DNA from: Linum tenue
Lineage: Eukaryota > Streptophyta > Magnoliopsida > Malpighiales > Linaceae
Reading direction: 5' to 3'
DNA length: 64,000 nt
NCBI GenBank assembly: GCA_946122785.1
Contig: CAMGYJ010000010.1
Span: 49,187,134-49,251,133, forward strand
Positions 1 through 10,399 of the stretch are shown here, piece by piece (position 1 is the stretch's first letter; the number at the start of each line of letters is the position of its first letter). A model generated the notes under the pieces. The model was not told the DNA's origin. It made no database searches and worked only from the letters and a program-made list of their open reading frames with translations. The position numbers and the translations under genes were made by a program.

Positions 1-204
1 TAATTTACCAAAATTTGTAGTAAGTGACCAGAAATTTAAAAATTGAAATTCAAAATCATAAAATACAAAATACAAACAAATTACAAATGAGTATCCAAAC
101 AATGAATTTGAATTACATGTATTTCAAATGCTAATATTTCAAATACATCCATTTCAAATGCTAGTATTCCAAATACCTTACATTTAAAATACACTTATCC
201 AAAC
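1..204. other. AT-rich left edge, possible transposon terminus
   Basis: There is no coding potential. The stretch is AT-rich, with several variants of a 'ttcaaatac' word, and it ends in 'tatccaaacgcaccctta', a style common at the ends of small plant DNA transposons. The element, if real, is cut by the window edge and cannot be classified. Confidence 0.3.
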
Positions 205-1108
205 GCACCCTTACTAATTTTCTAAATTCTCTACCCCCTGATTTCATCAATTGTGGTCCAAGTCGAGTGGTTTGGGATATCTTGGAGAGCTCCTCCTTCT
301 CTGTCAATTCTCTTTACAGGTTTCTTGCAGATGAATGATTCCCATGCGATGATAGCTTTCCTGTAAAGGCAATTTGGAATCACGATATCCCTACAAAGAT
401 ATGCGGGTTTATGTGGCTGCTTTATCATCAAAGAGTTCCGACCCACGATTGCCTGCGAAGAAGAGGATGGAATTTGCCTAGTCGATGTTGTCTTTGTGGC
501 CATGAAGAGGAGACCACTAATCACTTATTTTGCACATGTCCTTTTGTCATTGAAGTCTGGAGGTTAGCAGCTGCCCTGCTGCCCATTCAGAGTTTGCTTC
601 GTGACTGCATCTCCGCGACCATTCGTGGGTGGCCCTCCGCCACCGCATCATGCCCAACGGAATGGTTCAAGAACAAAATTCTGTATTCGATTTGTTGGTG
701 TGTTTGGAAAGAAAGAAATGCCAGGATTTTTCAGGACAATTATCAATCATACAAGAATGTTTATATGAAGGCTTTTGGAGCAGTGGTTGATTGGCTACAG
801 GCAAGAGGAAAGATCACGAGAGATCAAGTGGATGGTTGGAGCCTCTTTTTTTCACTTATATTCTCAGGAGTTGAGCTTTTTCCTCTTCTTGTTACTATAC
901 TCGAGATGTTGGTCTTGCCCCTTGCCTTTTGTGGCTTTCTTGTTGGTTTTTGCTCGTTTTTTTGCCATTTTGTTTCTTTTTGCCATTTTGTGGTGTTTTT
1001 TATGTTTTTTCCGAGTGATTCATGTCTTATGAATCACCTGATTTGTTGTACTCTTCTTCTTTTTCTTCTATGTTAATACTATTTTCATCATTATAAAAAA
1101 ATATTTGA
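205..1108 (+). pseudogene. LINE (L1-type) 3' fragment with zf-RVT domain
   Basis: Translation with frame breaks gives the C-terminal part of a plant L1-type LINE ORF2. The zf-RVT zinc-binding region is clear: 'CCLCGHEEETTNHLFCTCPF' (about 491-550) and then a W/K-rich 'WKERNARIF' segment (about 705-735). The open frame 411-1076 runs on into T-rich 3' UTR, so its last ~80 residues are not protein-like and are not taken as coding. Upstream, an in-frame stop near 335 separates it from 'INCGPSRVVWD'-like sequence. The reverse transcriptase core and endonuclease are absent, so this is a dead 5'-truncated copy. Its tail (about 1090-1108) is A-rich and abuts the TRIM at 1114. Family-level identification is confident; the exact left boundary is not. 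Confidence 0.8.
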
Positions 1109-1113
1109 AAGAC

Positions 1114-1211
1114 TGTAAGGAAGTGGTTAAGCACCATACACGGGCTTGTATAAGATCCAGCATAACCTTCTCCCAACAACTCGAGTTATTGGGACCAACT
1201 GGTTTATGACA
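1114..1211 (+). repeat. 5' LTR of the TRIM
   Basis: This is a 98-bp terminal repeat in TG...CA form, identical to the copy at 1355-1452. It is followed directly by the tRNA-Met primer-binding site. Confidence 0.93.
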
Positions 1212-1354
1212 TGGTATCAGAGTCTGGTTTGTCCTTGAGGTCACGTGTTCAAGTCCTCACGACCCCCAATATTAACCGTTGTCTTCAAAGCACATGGTAG
1301 GGTTGGGCCTGTGCAAACTTCAAGCCCATGAGTCGGCTTTCGTTTGAGGGGGCG

Positions 1355-1452
1355 TGTAAGGAAGTGGTTAAGCACCATACACGGGCTTGTATAAGATCCA
1401 GCATAACCTTCTCCCAACAACTCGAGTTATTGGGACCAACTGGTTTATGACA
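1355..1452 (+). repeat. 3' LTR of the TRIM
   Basis: This is a 98-bp terminal repeat preceded by the purine-rich tract ending at 1352 and followed by the AAGAC target duplication. Confidence 0.93.
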
Positions 1453-2140
1453 AAGACACAATAAATATTTATGGGTTATTTAAATTAATTATGTCTAAAG
1501 AATGATGATTAAGATAATACAATGAACCTTAAAAGTTAAGTTTATTAAAATATAATGAATTATATTTGTACTAAAATAAAATTAACACATCATATATAAG
1601 TATGAGTTTAAGGTTATAAAGAAGTATATGTTAGCGGTATACATTATAAAAAACCTATTTAAATTAATAAAATATTAATTAATAATAATTATATATTAAT
1701 AATTATCATGATCTAAACTATATTGATTTATAGAGGATTTTATGTATTTACTAAGCACCCAAACACATTTGTAAAATTATATAAAAATCAATTATTTTAG
1801 AGTTAAAACCCTATAAATTATGACCAAGAACATCACCAACAATAAATGTGATAACTAGTATGTTTAAGAGGTTGCAGAGACAATTTGATCATATTACCTT
1901 TTTATAAAAATTTGGATTAATGACCAATGATAAAATTCCTAGACCAAACCATAGACCGTATTACTGCTTAGTATGTCCTATGATCAAATTTGGAAATAAT
2001 ATATTTTAATGTTGACATAACTTTCTAAAAGTTATGGTCATCATAACATCATGGGAAGCATATGTAGCTTGCAAAAGGATTATTGTGTACTATTTTCTAT
2101 TAAATCTAGGTTACCTTAATTCTCAAATTCACCCTTAAAA
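1453..2140. other. AT-rich noncoding DNA; its right part is a dispersed repeat
   Basis: No gene was seen. The last ~165 bp (from about 1977) resemble 16717-16866: both contain 'tatgatcaaatt', a '...catatg...' stretch, '...tgtactatttc...' and 'ctcaaattcaaccct'-type words in the same order. The Helitron at 2141 is inserted in this repeat. Confidence 0.5.
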
Positions 2141-2168
2141 TCTATCTATCTATCTATCTATCTATCTA
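2141..2168 (+). repeat. (TCTA)n microsatellite at the Helitron 5' end
   Basis: About seven copies of TCTA form the first bases of the element and grade into the tandem duplication that follows. Confidence 0.85.
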
Positions 2169-2459
2169 TACATAATATTATGGCAATTCAAAAGTAGTTT
2201 GTTGCCACATAAGCATTTGGAGAATTTACAAGGTGCCATGGTGGACACTTTTTTTTACAAACAAAAAAGTTGGTTAATGATCAATTAATGTAGCTATATC
2301 TATCTTCTATCTATCTATACATAATATTATGGCAATTCAAAAGTAGTTTGTTGCCACATAAGCATTTGGAGAATTTACAAGGTGCCATGGTGGACACTTT
2401 TTTTTACAAACAAAAAAGTTGGTTAATGATCAATTAATGTAGCTATATCTATCTTCTTT
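2162..2459 (+). repeat. 149-bp tandem duplication at the Helitron 5' end
   Basis: Two nearly identical copies, each beginning around 'ctatctatacataatatta' (anchor positions 2171 and 2320), give a 149-bp period. Each copy carries the same 'tggacacttttttttac' block. Duplication of the 5' terminal region is visible directly. Confidence 0.92.
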
Positions 2460-3071
2460 TAATATTTTCTTTTTATTTTAATGATCATTTATGTAGCTAT
2501 CTCTATTTTCTTTTAATATTTTTTTTTTCAATAATAGTTTTTTGCAATATATATGTGTAGCAGCAGTATACTAATGTATGGAGAGTGACATATATTGTAA
2601 TCTTTTAAAAAATATATTTGATTAAATCTGATCAATTAATTTTTATTTTTAATTTATTAGAAGTTAAAATAGGTTATAATGAAGGAAGTTTAGATAATCA
2701 ACATTTAATAATCAATTGAATTTGGAAAACCAACTATAATTTTATTTTTTAGTTATCAAACACTATTTTTTCTAATGATTGTATCTATCAACGAAAACAA
2801 ATATTAAATAGCAAAATGCTTTAAAAGTTGTTTTTTTCATTTTGATAGAAACTTGACCAAGCCATAATATAGTACTTGATTGTGCAAATGAGGATGATAA
2901 AGAAAGACAACTTTTCTTCTATCTTATAATGCATGCTTCCATACCTTATTTTGTCTTACATTTGTTCATATTTCTCCTTATTTTTCTTAACAATTTACAT
3001 ATTTCGGTCAAACAAGGGTGTTAATTGCACTTAAAAATATATTAAACTCTTTATATTTTATATGTATATTA

Positions 3072-3398
3072 TGACATACCTTGAATAAGGAAATGATATC
3101 TAGACCTTGAATTGAATGGAGTTTGGCATATGGTATTATTCTCAAACCCTTAAAGATTAAAATCTAGGTCTTAAATTTATAAATCTCATACCCTATGATC
3201 AATTTAATTATACACAAAAATCAACGGTCATGATTCGTCAAAATATATGCAACAAATTACATGCACAATCTTAGGGGTTAAGCTCTATGATTTAGATAAC
3301 TAAGACCTAGAGTTCACTCATCAAGGGTTAGGGTATAGTATCATGCCCACAAATTTGGTTAATTCATGATCCAGATAGCGTTTTCTTACTTAGAGTAT
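3072..3398. mobile_element. Truncated copy of the 31.4-kb MITE family inside the Helitron
   Basis: The order of words matches the palindromic MITE at 31390-31794: 'gatatctagacc', 'aaacccttaa', 'aaaatctaggtctta', 'atatatgcaacaaattaca', 'gggttagggtatagtatcat'. The outer inverted-repeat sequence present at 31.4 kb is missing here, so this is a relic carried by the Helitron. Confidence 0.7.
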
Positions 3399-3975
3399 AG
3401 TATCATGCTTAGATATTGACAATAGATGTGGCATTACACCAACAAAATGAAGCTATTAGTATAAGTAATGGAATTTTTATCCCAAAACAAACACTAAAGA
3501 TCAATAAATTTTGGCAAATGCATATTTGATAAGTTAGAAAATTATACACCAGCGGACCATGTTAAGATTAGAACCCTCGACAATGTGTGGGTATCTTGGA
3601 CCGAGATTCTAAACAACGACCATGAGTTGAGGGTGAGTCTAAATTAATTTTCAGGAATTAACAATTGGTACATATTGTATAAGATATTGAATTGAGTGTC
3701 TTGATCGACAAATATGATCTTATACTAAGACAATAAACTTTCTATATGGGAGGTGATATATCTTTGTGACATGATTTATGATAAGAGAATCGAAGCATCA
3801 TAAGTGAATGTGCTAAGTATTGAGAATTTTTAATTTATAGACGCATCGCGTACTCACGTAAGAATGCAAATGTAAAAAATTTAGATGATCTAAAATAGTT
3901 TAAACATATAGATAAATTGATTAATTTAAATGATAAAATGAAAATCACCGGCCAACGGGCCGGGTAAAATACTAG

Positions 3976-6300
3976 TTTTAATCTTAACTAATATATTAAA
4001 TCTATACGATTGTTACAATGAATATGGATTGTGCCTCTACTGTTTCCTATTTTGTTCTTATTAATGGTTCACCTCATGAGTATTTTCAGCTTAATCATGG
4101 TATTCGTTAGAGGGATCCACTATCTCTATTGCTCTTTGCATTGTTTACTAAAGGATTTTCTGCATTGATTAATCAGGTTGTGCACTCTTACTTTCTGCAT
4201 GGCTTCAGGATACATCGTTGTTGTCCCATTCTCTCATATATTTTCTTTTTTGGCAATGCTTATCTTTTCCTAAGAGCTTCCATTCAGAAATATCATAAAT
4301 TGCTTTCCCTGCTTGCTTCTTATCAACAAGTGAGTGGTCAGAAAATCAACTTGCAGAAATCCACTATCTCAATTAGTGCCAATGTCTCCCAAGCAGAGGC
4401 CTAATCCATAATTTCCACTCTTGACGTCTCCCCAAGTGGTGATCATGATACCTATCTTGGCCTCCACATCCGGATTTCTCGTTCGAAACATGAGTCACTC
4501 TGTTACATTGAGGATAACCTGCTGCAAAAGATTCAATGCTGGAAATCCCAATCTATGTTTTTGGTAGCAAAGAAAACGATTCTGAAGTCTGTTGGAATTC
4601 CTCCCCTAACTATGCTATGTCATGTTTTTGTACCCCTTTCACCTTTTGTCGCATGCTTAATGGGCATTTAGCACATTTCTGGTGGACATCTCAAGATAAA
4701 GAGAATGGAATAAAATGGGCTTCCTGTCGCGAACTCTGTTTACCAAAGGACGCCGACAGTTTAGGTTTCCAAGATCTTCACAGCAACAATATTGCCTTAC
4801 TAGCCAAACAGGCGTGGCGTATCATTCAAAACCCCGATGGACTCCTAGCAATCAACTATAAAGGATGATACTCTCCTCACCCTTCCTTTTTGCTTGTCCC
4901 ACAGTGCTCTAGACCTTCCTGTGCTTTGCAGGGTGTTCTTGTGGGTAGAGCTCTCCTACAGTCGGATCTTCGCTGGAAAATTGGCTCAGGTGCATCTGTT
5001 CTTATCATTAAGGATACTTGGTTTCCGACTACCCCCTCCATCCCGACCAGTCCTTCTGCTCGGGGTTTCCTTACCTGGCGCACATGTTTCTTCCTGGATA
5101 GACCATGGATCCGACACTTGAAAGGTATCTATTCTCCTCTTATTATTTGATGTGGATACAGTAAGGATTATCCAGTCTATTCCTCTATCAATCTTTCTTG
5201 TGGCCGACTGTCTTGTGTGGCACTATGAGAAATCAGGTGAGTATTATGTTAAGTCGGGTTATAAAGTAGCCTCTACGGAGTTTATTCATAACCCTTCTAC
5301 CATCCCTCCAATATTTGATGCTACTACCTAAAAATTGTTATGTTCCTTGAATGTTCCTCCTAAGCTTCATTTTTTTCCTATGGCGTTTCATCAAAGGTTA
5401 TCTTCCTTACGAGACATTCACAGAGCGACTGAGATAATAGATGATGAGGATTTAGAGGGGGTGAAATGTCATGTTTGTTTGGAGGACCCCGAGACTATGT
5501 CACATACTTTTTTGCGTTGCAGGGTGGCTGTGGAATTTTGGAACCTTGTTGGTCTTAATCAGTTACACTTATAGGTTTACCATATGCATGTTGTGTGGTC
5601 TGGCGGTGGTTCCTTTTGCATGCAAGTATTCCCAAGGATGTTCTTAGTCGACTTGTTTTTGGGTATTGGCGTATTTGGAAGGCTCGGTGTTCCACCACTT
5701 ATGATGCTATTCAATTCCTCCCATCTACCATGGCACGTCAATTTAAATCTCAAGTGGATGAATGGATCTCTACTCAAAAAGTTTTGGCCACCTCAAATAG
5801 CCGCCGATCTACTCATTCAGTTCCTCTCCAGCGGCTCGCCATCCTACTCCTCCGCCAATCCCCGAGGGCTCCTTTTAGTTCATTTTGATGCCGCAACAAA
5901 AGCTTCGGCTGGGGGGGAGGAGTGGGTTTCATTGGTTTTGCATGACCAGATGATATTCATTTTGCTTTGGAAAGTTCTATGATTATTTGGATGATGCTTC
6001 CAACATTGAACTTGCAACCTTTCGAGATGCACTCAGGTGGTGTCTTTCACATTCAATTTCTCATGTTTCGTTCTGTGGTGATGCGCAGATGATTATACAG
6101 ATGATCAATCGAAAGGACTCGTCCAATGCCTCGGTAGGTAGTCTTCTATCAGAAGTTCAGGTCCTCCGTGCCTCCATACAACGTTCATCTTTCCACTTCG
6201 TTCCACCTCCCGCATAAGTATAACAGGGTTGTCCATCTTGTGGCCATCTTTGGATCGATTGATTATCCTTATTTCTATTTTGTAATTTTGACCTACAATG
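3976..6300 (+). pseudogene. Degenerate LINE ORF2 (RT, zf-RVT, RNase H)
   Basis: Fragments in shifting frames follow plant L1 ORF2 order. Reverse transcriptase palm pieces ('LLFALFTKGFSALINQ' at 4129-4176; 'SGQKINLQKS' near 4335) come first. 'LAHFWWTSQDKENGIKWAS' (about 4665-4725), 'CLPKDADSLGFQDLHSNNIA' (about 4735-4795) and 'GSGASVLIIKDTWFP' (about 4987-5030) follow. Next are a zf-RVT part ('HVCLEDPETMSHTFLRC', about 5470-5520) and a plant LINE RNase H domain ('LVHFDAATKASAGG' near 5875-5915; 'SFCGDAQMIIQMI' near 6065-6105). Where the FADD catalytic motif should be, the frame reads 'FFGNA', so the active site is lost. Many stops and frameshifts make it inactive. Its left end abuts the Helitron flank and its right end is the MULE insertion site. 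Confidence 0.85.
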
Positions 6301-6346
6301 GTACCCATATTATACCGTATCATATTCACTCTCAAGATATATTTGG

Positions 6347-6870
6347 GGAAAAATCCCAAAGTACACACGTTCTTAAAAAAAATTCCCAAAATACATAAGT
6401 TATAAAAAAAATTCCAAAAGTACACATGTTTGGGCATCACCGTTTTTGACAAAGGCAGTGAAGAATATCACCGCGTTTAATAAAAACGGTGATGCCTTCA
6501 CCGTCTTAGTCTAAAACGGTGAAGTCCTCACCGTTTTAAACTGAAACGGTGAAGCTATCACCGTTTTAGTTTAAAACGGTGAGGACTTCACCATTTTTAT
6601 TATACGCGGTGAAGGAGCTGACGTGGACAAACGCGGGGTATTCACCGCGTTAGACAAACACGGTGAATACCCCGTGTTTGTTTACGTCAGCGATCCGGGC
6701 CATTGTGCTTTCACCGTGGCCGTTGGATGCGGTGAGGCGCGGATCGTGGTTTTCTTCCCACGATCCGACGCCTCACAACACGCCACGTCCCCTATCAATT
6801 GACCGTGTTTGTTTACAGCGATGACTTCACCGCGTTTGACTAACGCGGTGAAGGCGCTCCAATTGAATGC
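6347..6870 (+). repeat. Left terminal inverted repeat of the MULE with ACGGTGA array
   Basis: The first ~90 bp pair with the right end (10740-10828). From about 6438 the sequence is a run of the 7-mer ACGGTGA and its complement TCACCGT in alternating orientation, spaced about 20 bp, with A/T-rich spacers such as 'ttttagtttaaaa'. The array can fold into many small stems. The motif density suggests transposase binding sites by analogy with MULE termini (inference). Confidence 0.85.
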
Positions 6871-6907
6871 TGCGCAGGCGCCTCCCCCCTTCCCCCAACT
6901 ATAAATA
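6859..6907 (+). promoter_or_regulatory. Putative core promoter of the PMD gene
   Basis: A CCAAT word (6860) and a TATA box TATAAATA (6900-6907) are followed by a C/T-rich stretch (6908-6970) typical of plant Y-patch/initiator regions. They lie about 230 bp upstream of the proposed ATG at 7132 and just inside the left inverted repeat. The role is inferred from sequence only. Confidence 0.55.
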
Positions 6908-7131
6908 CCCCCTTCCCCTTTCACTTTCAACTCACCCCACAAACATTTCACTTCTTTCTCCCTCAATTTATCCGCTCTAGTCTCGTTCTAAGTATGCTCT
7001 GTGGTTGCGGCTAAGTCCGATCTTCCACATCAGAAAGAATTACTAGAGTTTGACCCTAAAGCCCCCGTCCCGCTAAGTTCCCGTCCCTTACACCTAAACT
7101 CGTCGAACCTCTGTCCGGCCTACGCCAAAAA

Positions 7132-8254
7132 ATGGACGAAGAGGCTCTTCGTGTAGGTTTTTTGTTTATGAATTTTTTTTAATCGAAACAATCTGATTTT
7201 TTGTTTTTTTTATCAAAACAATCTTTGATTTCATTACTTTTTTTATAGATGGGTGCCGAGATATACGATCCTCGATTGTATATCCATTATGGCCCAAGGG
7301 ATGCGAGTCTCTTAACCGATCAAGAAGCTCATCGCTCCCGTGCTATTTGGGATAACAATCCGGTAATTTTTTGAGTATTCTTGCTTTATTTTATTATTTT
7401 CTAAGGTTTTATTTTGCTTTATTTAATCTAATAAATCGTTGTTTTCCCTATTTTTTTTAGGAATCGCTTGTTCCCGTGGTTCATAAAGGGACCAATAACT
7501 TGCCCGCTTGGCATCCAAGGTTGGAGCCCTATATAGCGAGGACAGGTTTGGGAATGTTGCGCCATTTCTTGCGGATCGAAATCGACAACGATCTGCTTAC
7601 GGCAATGGCGGAACGATGGCGTCCCGAAACCCATACGTTCCACCTTCCGGAGGGGGAAATGACGATCACCCTCAAAGACGTGGCGATCCTCACCGGGATG
7701 CCTATTTCTGGGGATGCCGTCATTGGTCCCCAGACCAAACCCGAAGTAAGTTGGAGGCCGCTCATACGTGATCGTTTGGGCTTTGACATGCCGACCACCA
7801 CTCCAATCCAAGGACGGGGGCATCCACCGTTGAATGCGGGCCAAGTGTCGGTCCCGTGGCTGGTGTCTCACATCCAGCAAGAGGTTGTAATCAATGACGA
7901 GACACCGGAAGAACAAGTCGAGCGCTACGCCCGCATCTACCTCATCGGTTTGGTGGGTGGATTTTTGTTCCCCGACAAGTCCAACCGGTGGATTCAAGGC
8001 ATATGGTTGGAGTTGCTCACAGGTGATTGGGATGCAATCGGGCAAAAGAGTTGGGGATCGGCCGTGCTAGCGGGCGTATACCGGGAGCTGTGTACTTGCT
8101 CAAAGGTTGGGGCAAAGCAAGCTGGTGCTGCGATGTTCATCCTACAACTGTGGGTATGGGAGCATCTTCCAATGTTCGCACCTCTCGACCCACGTCCATA
8201 CCGGAGAAACGATGATGAGCTCAACTTTCTGCAAAATCTCCCATATGGTGTCAA
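7132..8254 (+). pseudogene. Plant mobile domain (PMD) protein gene, 3'-truncated, within the MULE
   Basis: Three exons join in frame: 7132-7152 (ATGGACGAAGAG...), 7249-7362 and 7461-8254, with introns GTAGGT...ATAG and GTAATT...TTAG. The product of ~309 residues carries a plant mobile domain (the MAIN/MAIL1-type 'aminotransferase-like' family). Visible hallmarks are 'RTGLGMLRHFLRIEIDNDLL', 'TFHLPEGEMTITLKDVAILT' and 'YARIYLIGLVGGFLFPDKS', then 'LAGVYRELC' and a 'QLWVWEHLPMFAP' helix. The last exon ends at a good donor (TCAA|GTAAGT, 8255), but no acceptor or further PMD exon follows; the element switches to the opposite-strand transposase gene within ~140 bp. PMD genes are known both as host silencing factors and as transposon passengers; its location between MULE ends makes this a passenger copy. 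No frameshift was seen in the retained part. The alternative that it is a complete short gene ending at TAA 8256 is possible. Confidence 0.8.
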
Positions 8255-8394
8255 GTAAGTTTATTTCGTACTTAGCTCAATTTAAATTTTATTACATGCT
8301 TGAGCTAGAAATAAATTGAATTTATTCCGTACTTAGACCAATTTAATTTATTATATGCTTAGCTATATTTCAATTAAATTGATTCCGTACTTTT
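8255..8394. repeat. AT-rich tandem repeats at the MULE deletion junction
   Basis: About two to three degenerate ~65-bp units, each containing 'ttccgtacttag' and 'caatttaaattttattacatgctt', lie between the two truncated genes. They begin as the PMD intron (GTAAGT) and end against the transposase exon remnant. The point where the two genes were joined must lie here. Confidence 0.6.
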
Positions 8395-10097
8395 ACTCCC
8401 CTTCCACTAATGCAAATGCAAGCGGGAAAATCCGCCTGTTTCCATCAACGCCAGTGGCAATTAGAATTTGTACTTCCCAGTAAGGAAAGTTCCGTCAACC
8501 TGAATAAAAATTTAGGATATAATTAGTATGAAATATACTAAACAACAAATAATACAACATTTAAAACCGGGACTAGTTGGTAAAATACCTGAATAACCGG
8601 TATGCAGAACCCAAAACCGTCAATACATGGTTTAAAAGCCCAAAAAAGACGATGGAACATCAGCTTATCTTGTACTCGAACTTGATCCTCAGTGTATACA
8701 TTGTTGTATACTGGGACGAAAACAGCCCCAGGATTGGACTCCTCCATTGCTCCCATAAGTCTAGGGAGTAAAGCATACGAATCCTCCCAATCACCATACA
8801 CCTCAGCCATGGCTTTCTGCTTACCATGCCATGCTTTTTTGTACCTTATCGTGTAAGAATGTCGATCCTTCACCTCTGCCATGATAGCTTTCACCTTGAT
8901 ATCTGGTTGTGCTTCTATAAGGTGCTTAATAGTTCTCCCAACCTTCTTTGCTTTTAGTTGCCTGTGATCTTGGGAAAGTATAGAAGAGGAGCATGTGTGG
9001 ATCGTCTCAGCTTTGCGAATCACCCAAGCACCCTTTCTCTTCATATTTGCAGCCCGCAGTTGCCACGTACAACCATCTGCATCATGCTTGCATATGACAT
9101 GTAGTTGTTTACTGTCAGAATATTTTACCTTCCACTCGAAATTGCGCCTCAACGCCTCTTCTGTAAAAGCATCCTGCACAGCGTCTTTCGATGGGAACGC
9201 CATACCCACCTCCAAATTGGCCGTCGGATTGTACACTGGCATAGGGACAAATTCGGGGGGATCATTCTGACTATGTAAAAATTGAGTTGGAACCTGTGTG
9301 TAATATGGCGTGGGTGCCTCACGAAATGCCGCCTCATCCTCGTTATCATCGGTATCTTCCTCCTCCTCGCTCACTGATCTCAAATCTTCCTCAGTATCCT
9401 CGTCGCTCGACTCGAATGGATAGCTCGGGCTAGAAGGATCAACATGACCACGATCACCAACATCGTCCTCTCGCTCATGTGAAGTACGCCCTGATCGAAT
9501 GGTATTCTCGATTCCATACCACTCTGGCCCCCAAGTAGGCCATTGAACACCATCGGCCTCAACAAATGGGGCTGGTTTAGGAGGTTGCGAGTATTTGTCC
9601 CATCCTGCACTACTCGATCCACCGTAGTTGATTGAACCACCACCCTCCCCGTAACCTCCTGTATAACCACCGCCTTGTTAGTTGCTCGAACTACCACCCC
9701 ATTCGTACCCTCCTGCAAAACCATCATCATAAGAATACTGGTGAGAATGAGATTCACCGACCGCCTCGGTCTCAACATACACCTCTGCAAGCCGGACTTG
9801 GTTATCGCTTAGGAACTGTAACATCATCGTAACCGTGTCATCATCGTTTATGACAACTTCTTGGAACACGACCCCGCCAGCACTCATGTCTGGATACCGG
9901 TAAGTAATTTTGCCAAGTCTCGTCTGTCCGCTCGTACAAACCCTTTCTGCACAAAGATCACAGAGTTCTTGAAAATTGAACCGAGAATCAATTTTCAGCA
10001 TAATGGATTCGCCGTCCTCATAATCAATGCCTATGTCAGAGTTTGTCACCCTTCCATTCCACCGAATAGTAAGATGAAACTTCTTGAATTTACCCAT
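8395..10097 (-). pseudogene. MuDR/MULE transposase gene, disrupted and C-terminally truncated
   Basis: It is read on the minus strand. A first exon (10097 to 8589, 503 codons, ATG = MGKFKKFHL) and a second exon (8499 to about 8395) are split by an 89-bp intron (GTATTT...TTCAG). The first ~140 residues form an N-terminal PB1-like/MULE leader, then a Gly/acidic linker. Next comes the MuDR DNA-binding zinc finger (C-x-C-x-H-x-C type; 'HVICKHDADGCTWQL' ... 'ETIHTCS') and the start of the MULE DDE domain ('GFCIPVIQ' then 'VDGTFLTGKY' and 'ATGVDGNRRIFPLAFALVEG'). Two lesions are visible. One is an in-frame TAA at 9678-9680 in the Gly-rich linker, after which the same frame stays open. The other is a small deletion after 'LTGKY' that shifts frame. 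The rest of the DDE domain (remaining catalytic Asp/Glu) and the C-terminal zinc knuckle are missing, so no active transposase can be made. Confidence 0.88.
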
Positions 10098-10399
10098 ATC
10101 TACAAATCGAGAATAAGTATCTATTAGCTTAAAGACAGTAAAATTAACCAAAATCATATTGTACAACTAATAGTATCCATCTCATAACTAACGAACATAA
10201 ATTCAACTAACTAACAACAACATAATACGAAAATTTAATCATACTATAACTACTAAAAACATAATTAGACTATAATACGAAAAGTCTCAACATACCGAAA
10301 AATGTCTGTTCTGTGTATTATGCTCGATTTTTGTTGCTGAAATTTGAAGAAGGGGGGAGTGGTTATGTTTTTACTTCTGCTGGAGGGTTGGTATTTTAG

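Larger units (their letters stand above)
1114..1452 (+). mobile_element. TRIM: miniature LTR retrotransposon, complete
   Basis: Two direct repeats of 98 bp (1114-1211 and 1355-1452) are identical by eye. Each begins TGTAAGG and ends ATGACA. Immediately inside the left repeat is TGGTATCAGAGT (1212-1223), the primer-binding site complementary to the 3' end of initiator tRNA-Met, with one mismatch at its end. Just before the right repeat is a purine run, GAGGGGG (1346-1352), the polypurine tract. A 5-bp target duplication AAGAC flanks the element (1109-1113 and 1453-1457). The internal region is 143 bp and noncoding. This fits the terminal-repeat-retrotransposon-in-miniature class, which depends on proteins from other elements. 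Identical LTRs suggest recent insertion, though 98 bp is a short clock. Confidence 0.95.
2141..3975 (+). mobile_element. Non-autonomous Helitron
   Basis: The 3' end has the full Helitron signature: a perfect 6-bp-stem hairpin CCGGCCAACGGGCCGG (3948-3963), 12 nt of spacer, and a CTAG terminus (3972-3975) followed by T. The 5' end is placed at TCTATCTATC (2141) because Helitrons start with TC and insert between A and T; the preceding base is A. No target duplication is expected or seen. No Rep/helicase coding was found in the 1.8 kb, so it is non-autonomous. The 3' end is secure. The 5' end is an inference supported by the flanks matching an apparently empty paralogous site near 16866. Confidence 0.8.

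Noticed and set aside
775..1076. Hydrophobic tail of the LINE frame, resembling a membrane protein
   Set aside because: It is read-through of T-rich LINE 3' UTR. Phe/Leu/Cys-rich translation is what T-rich DNA gives.
1240..1265. tRNA gene within the TRIM
   Set aside because: Only a box-B-like motif is present. No acceptor stem or box A with correct spacing was found.
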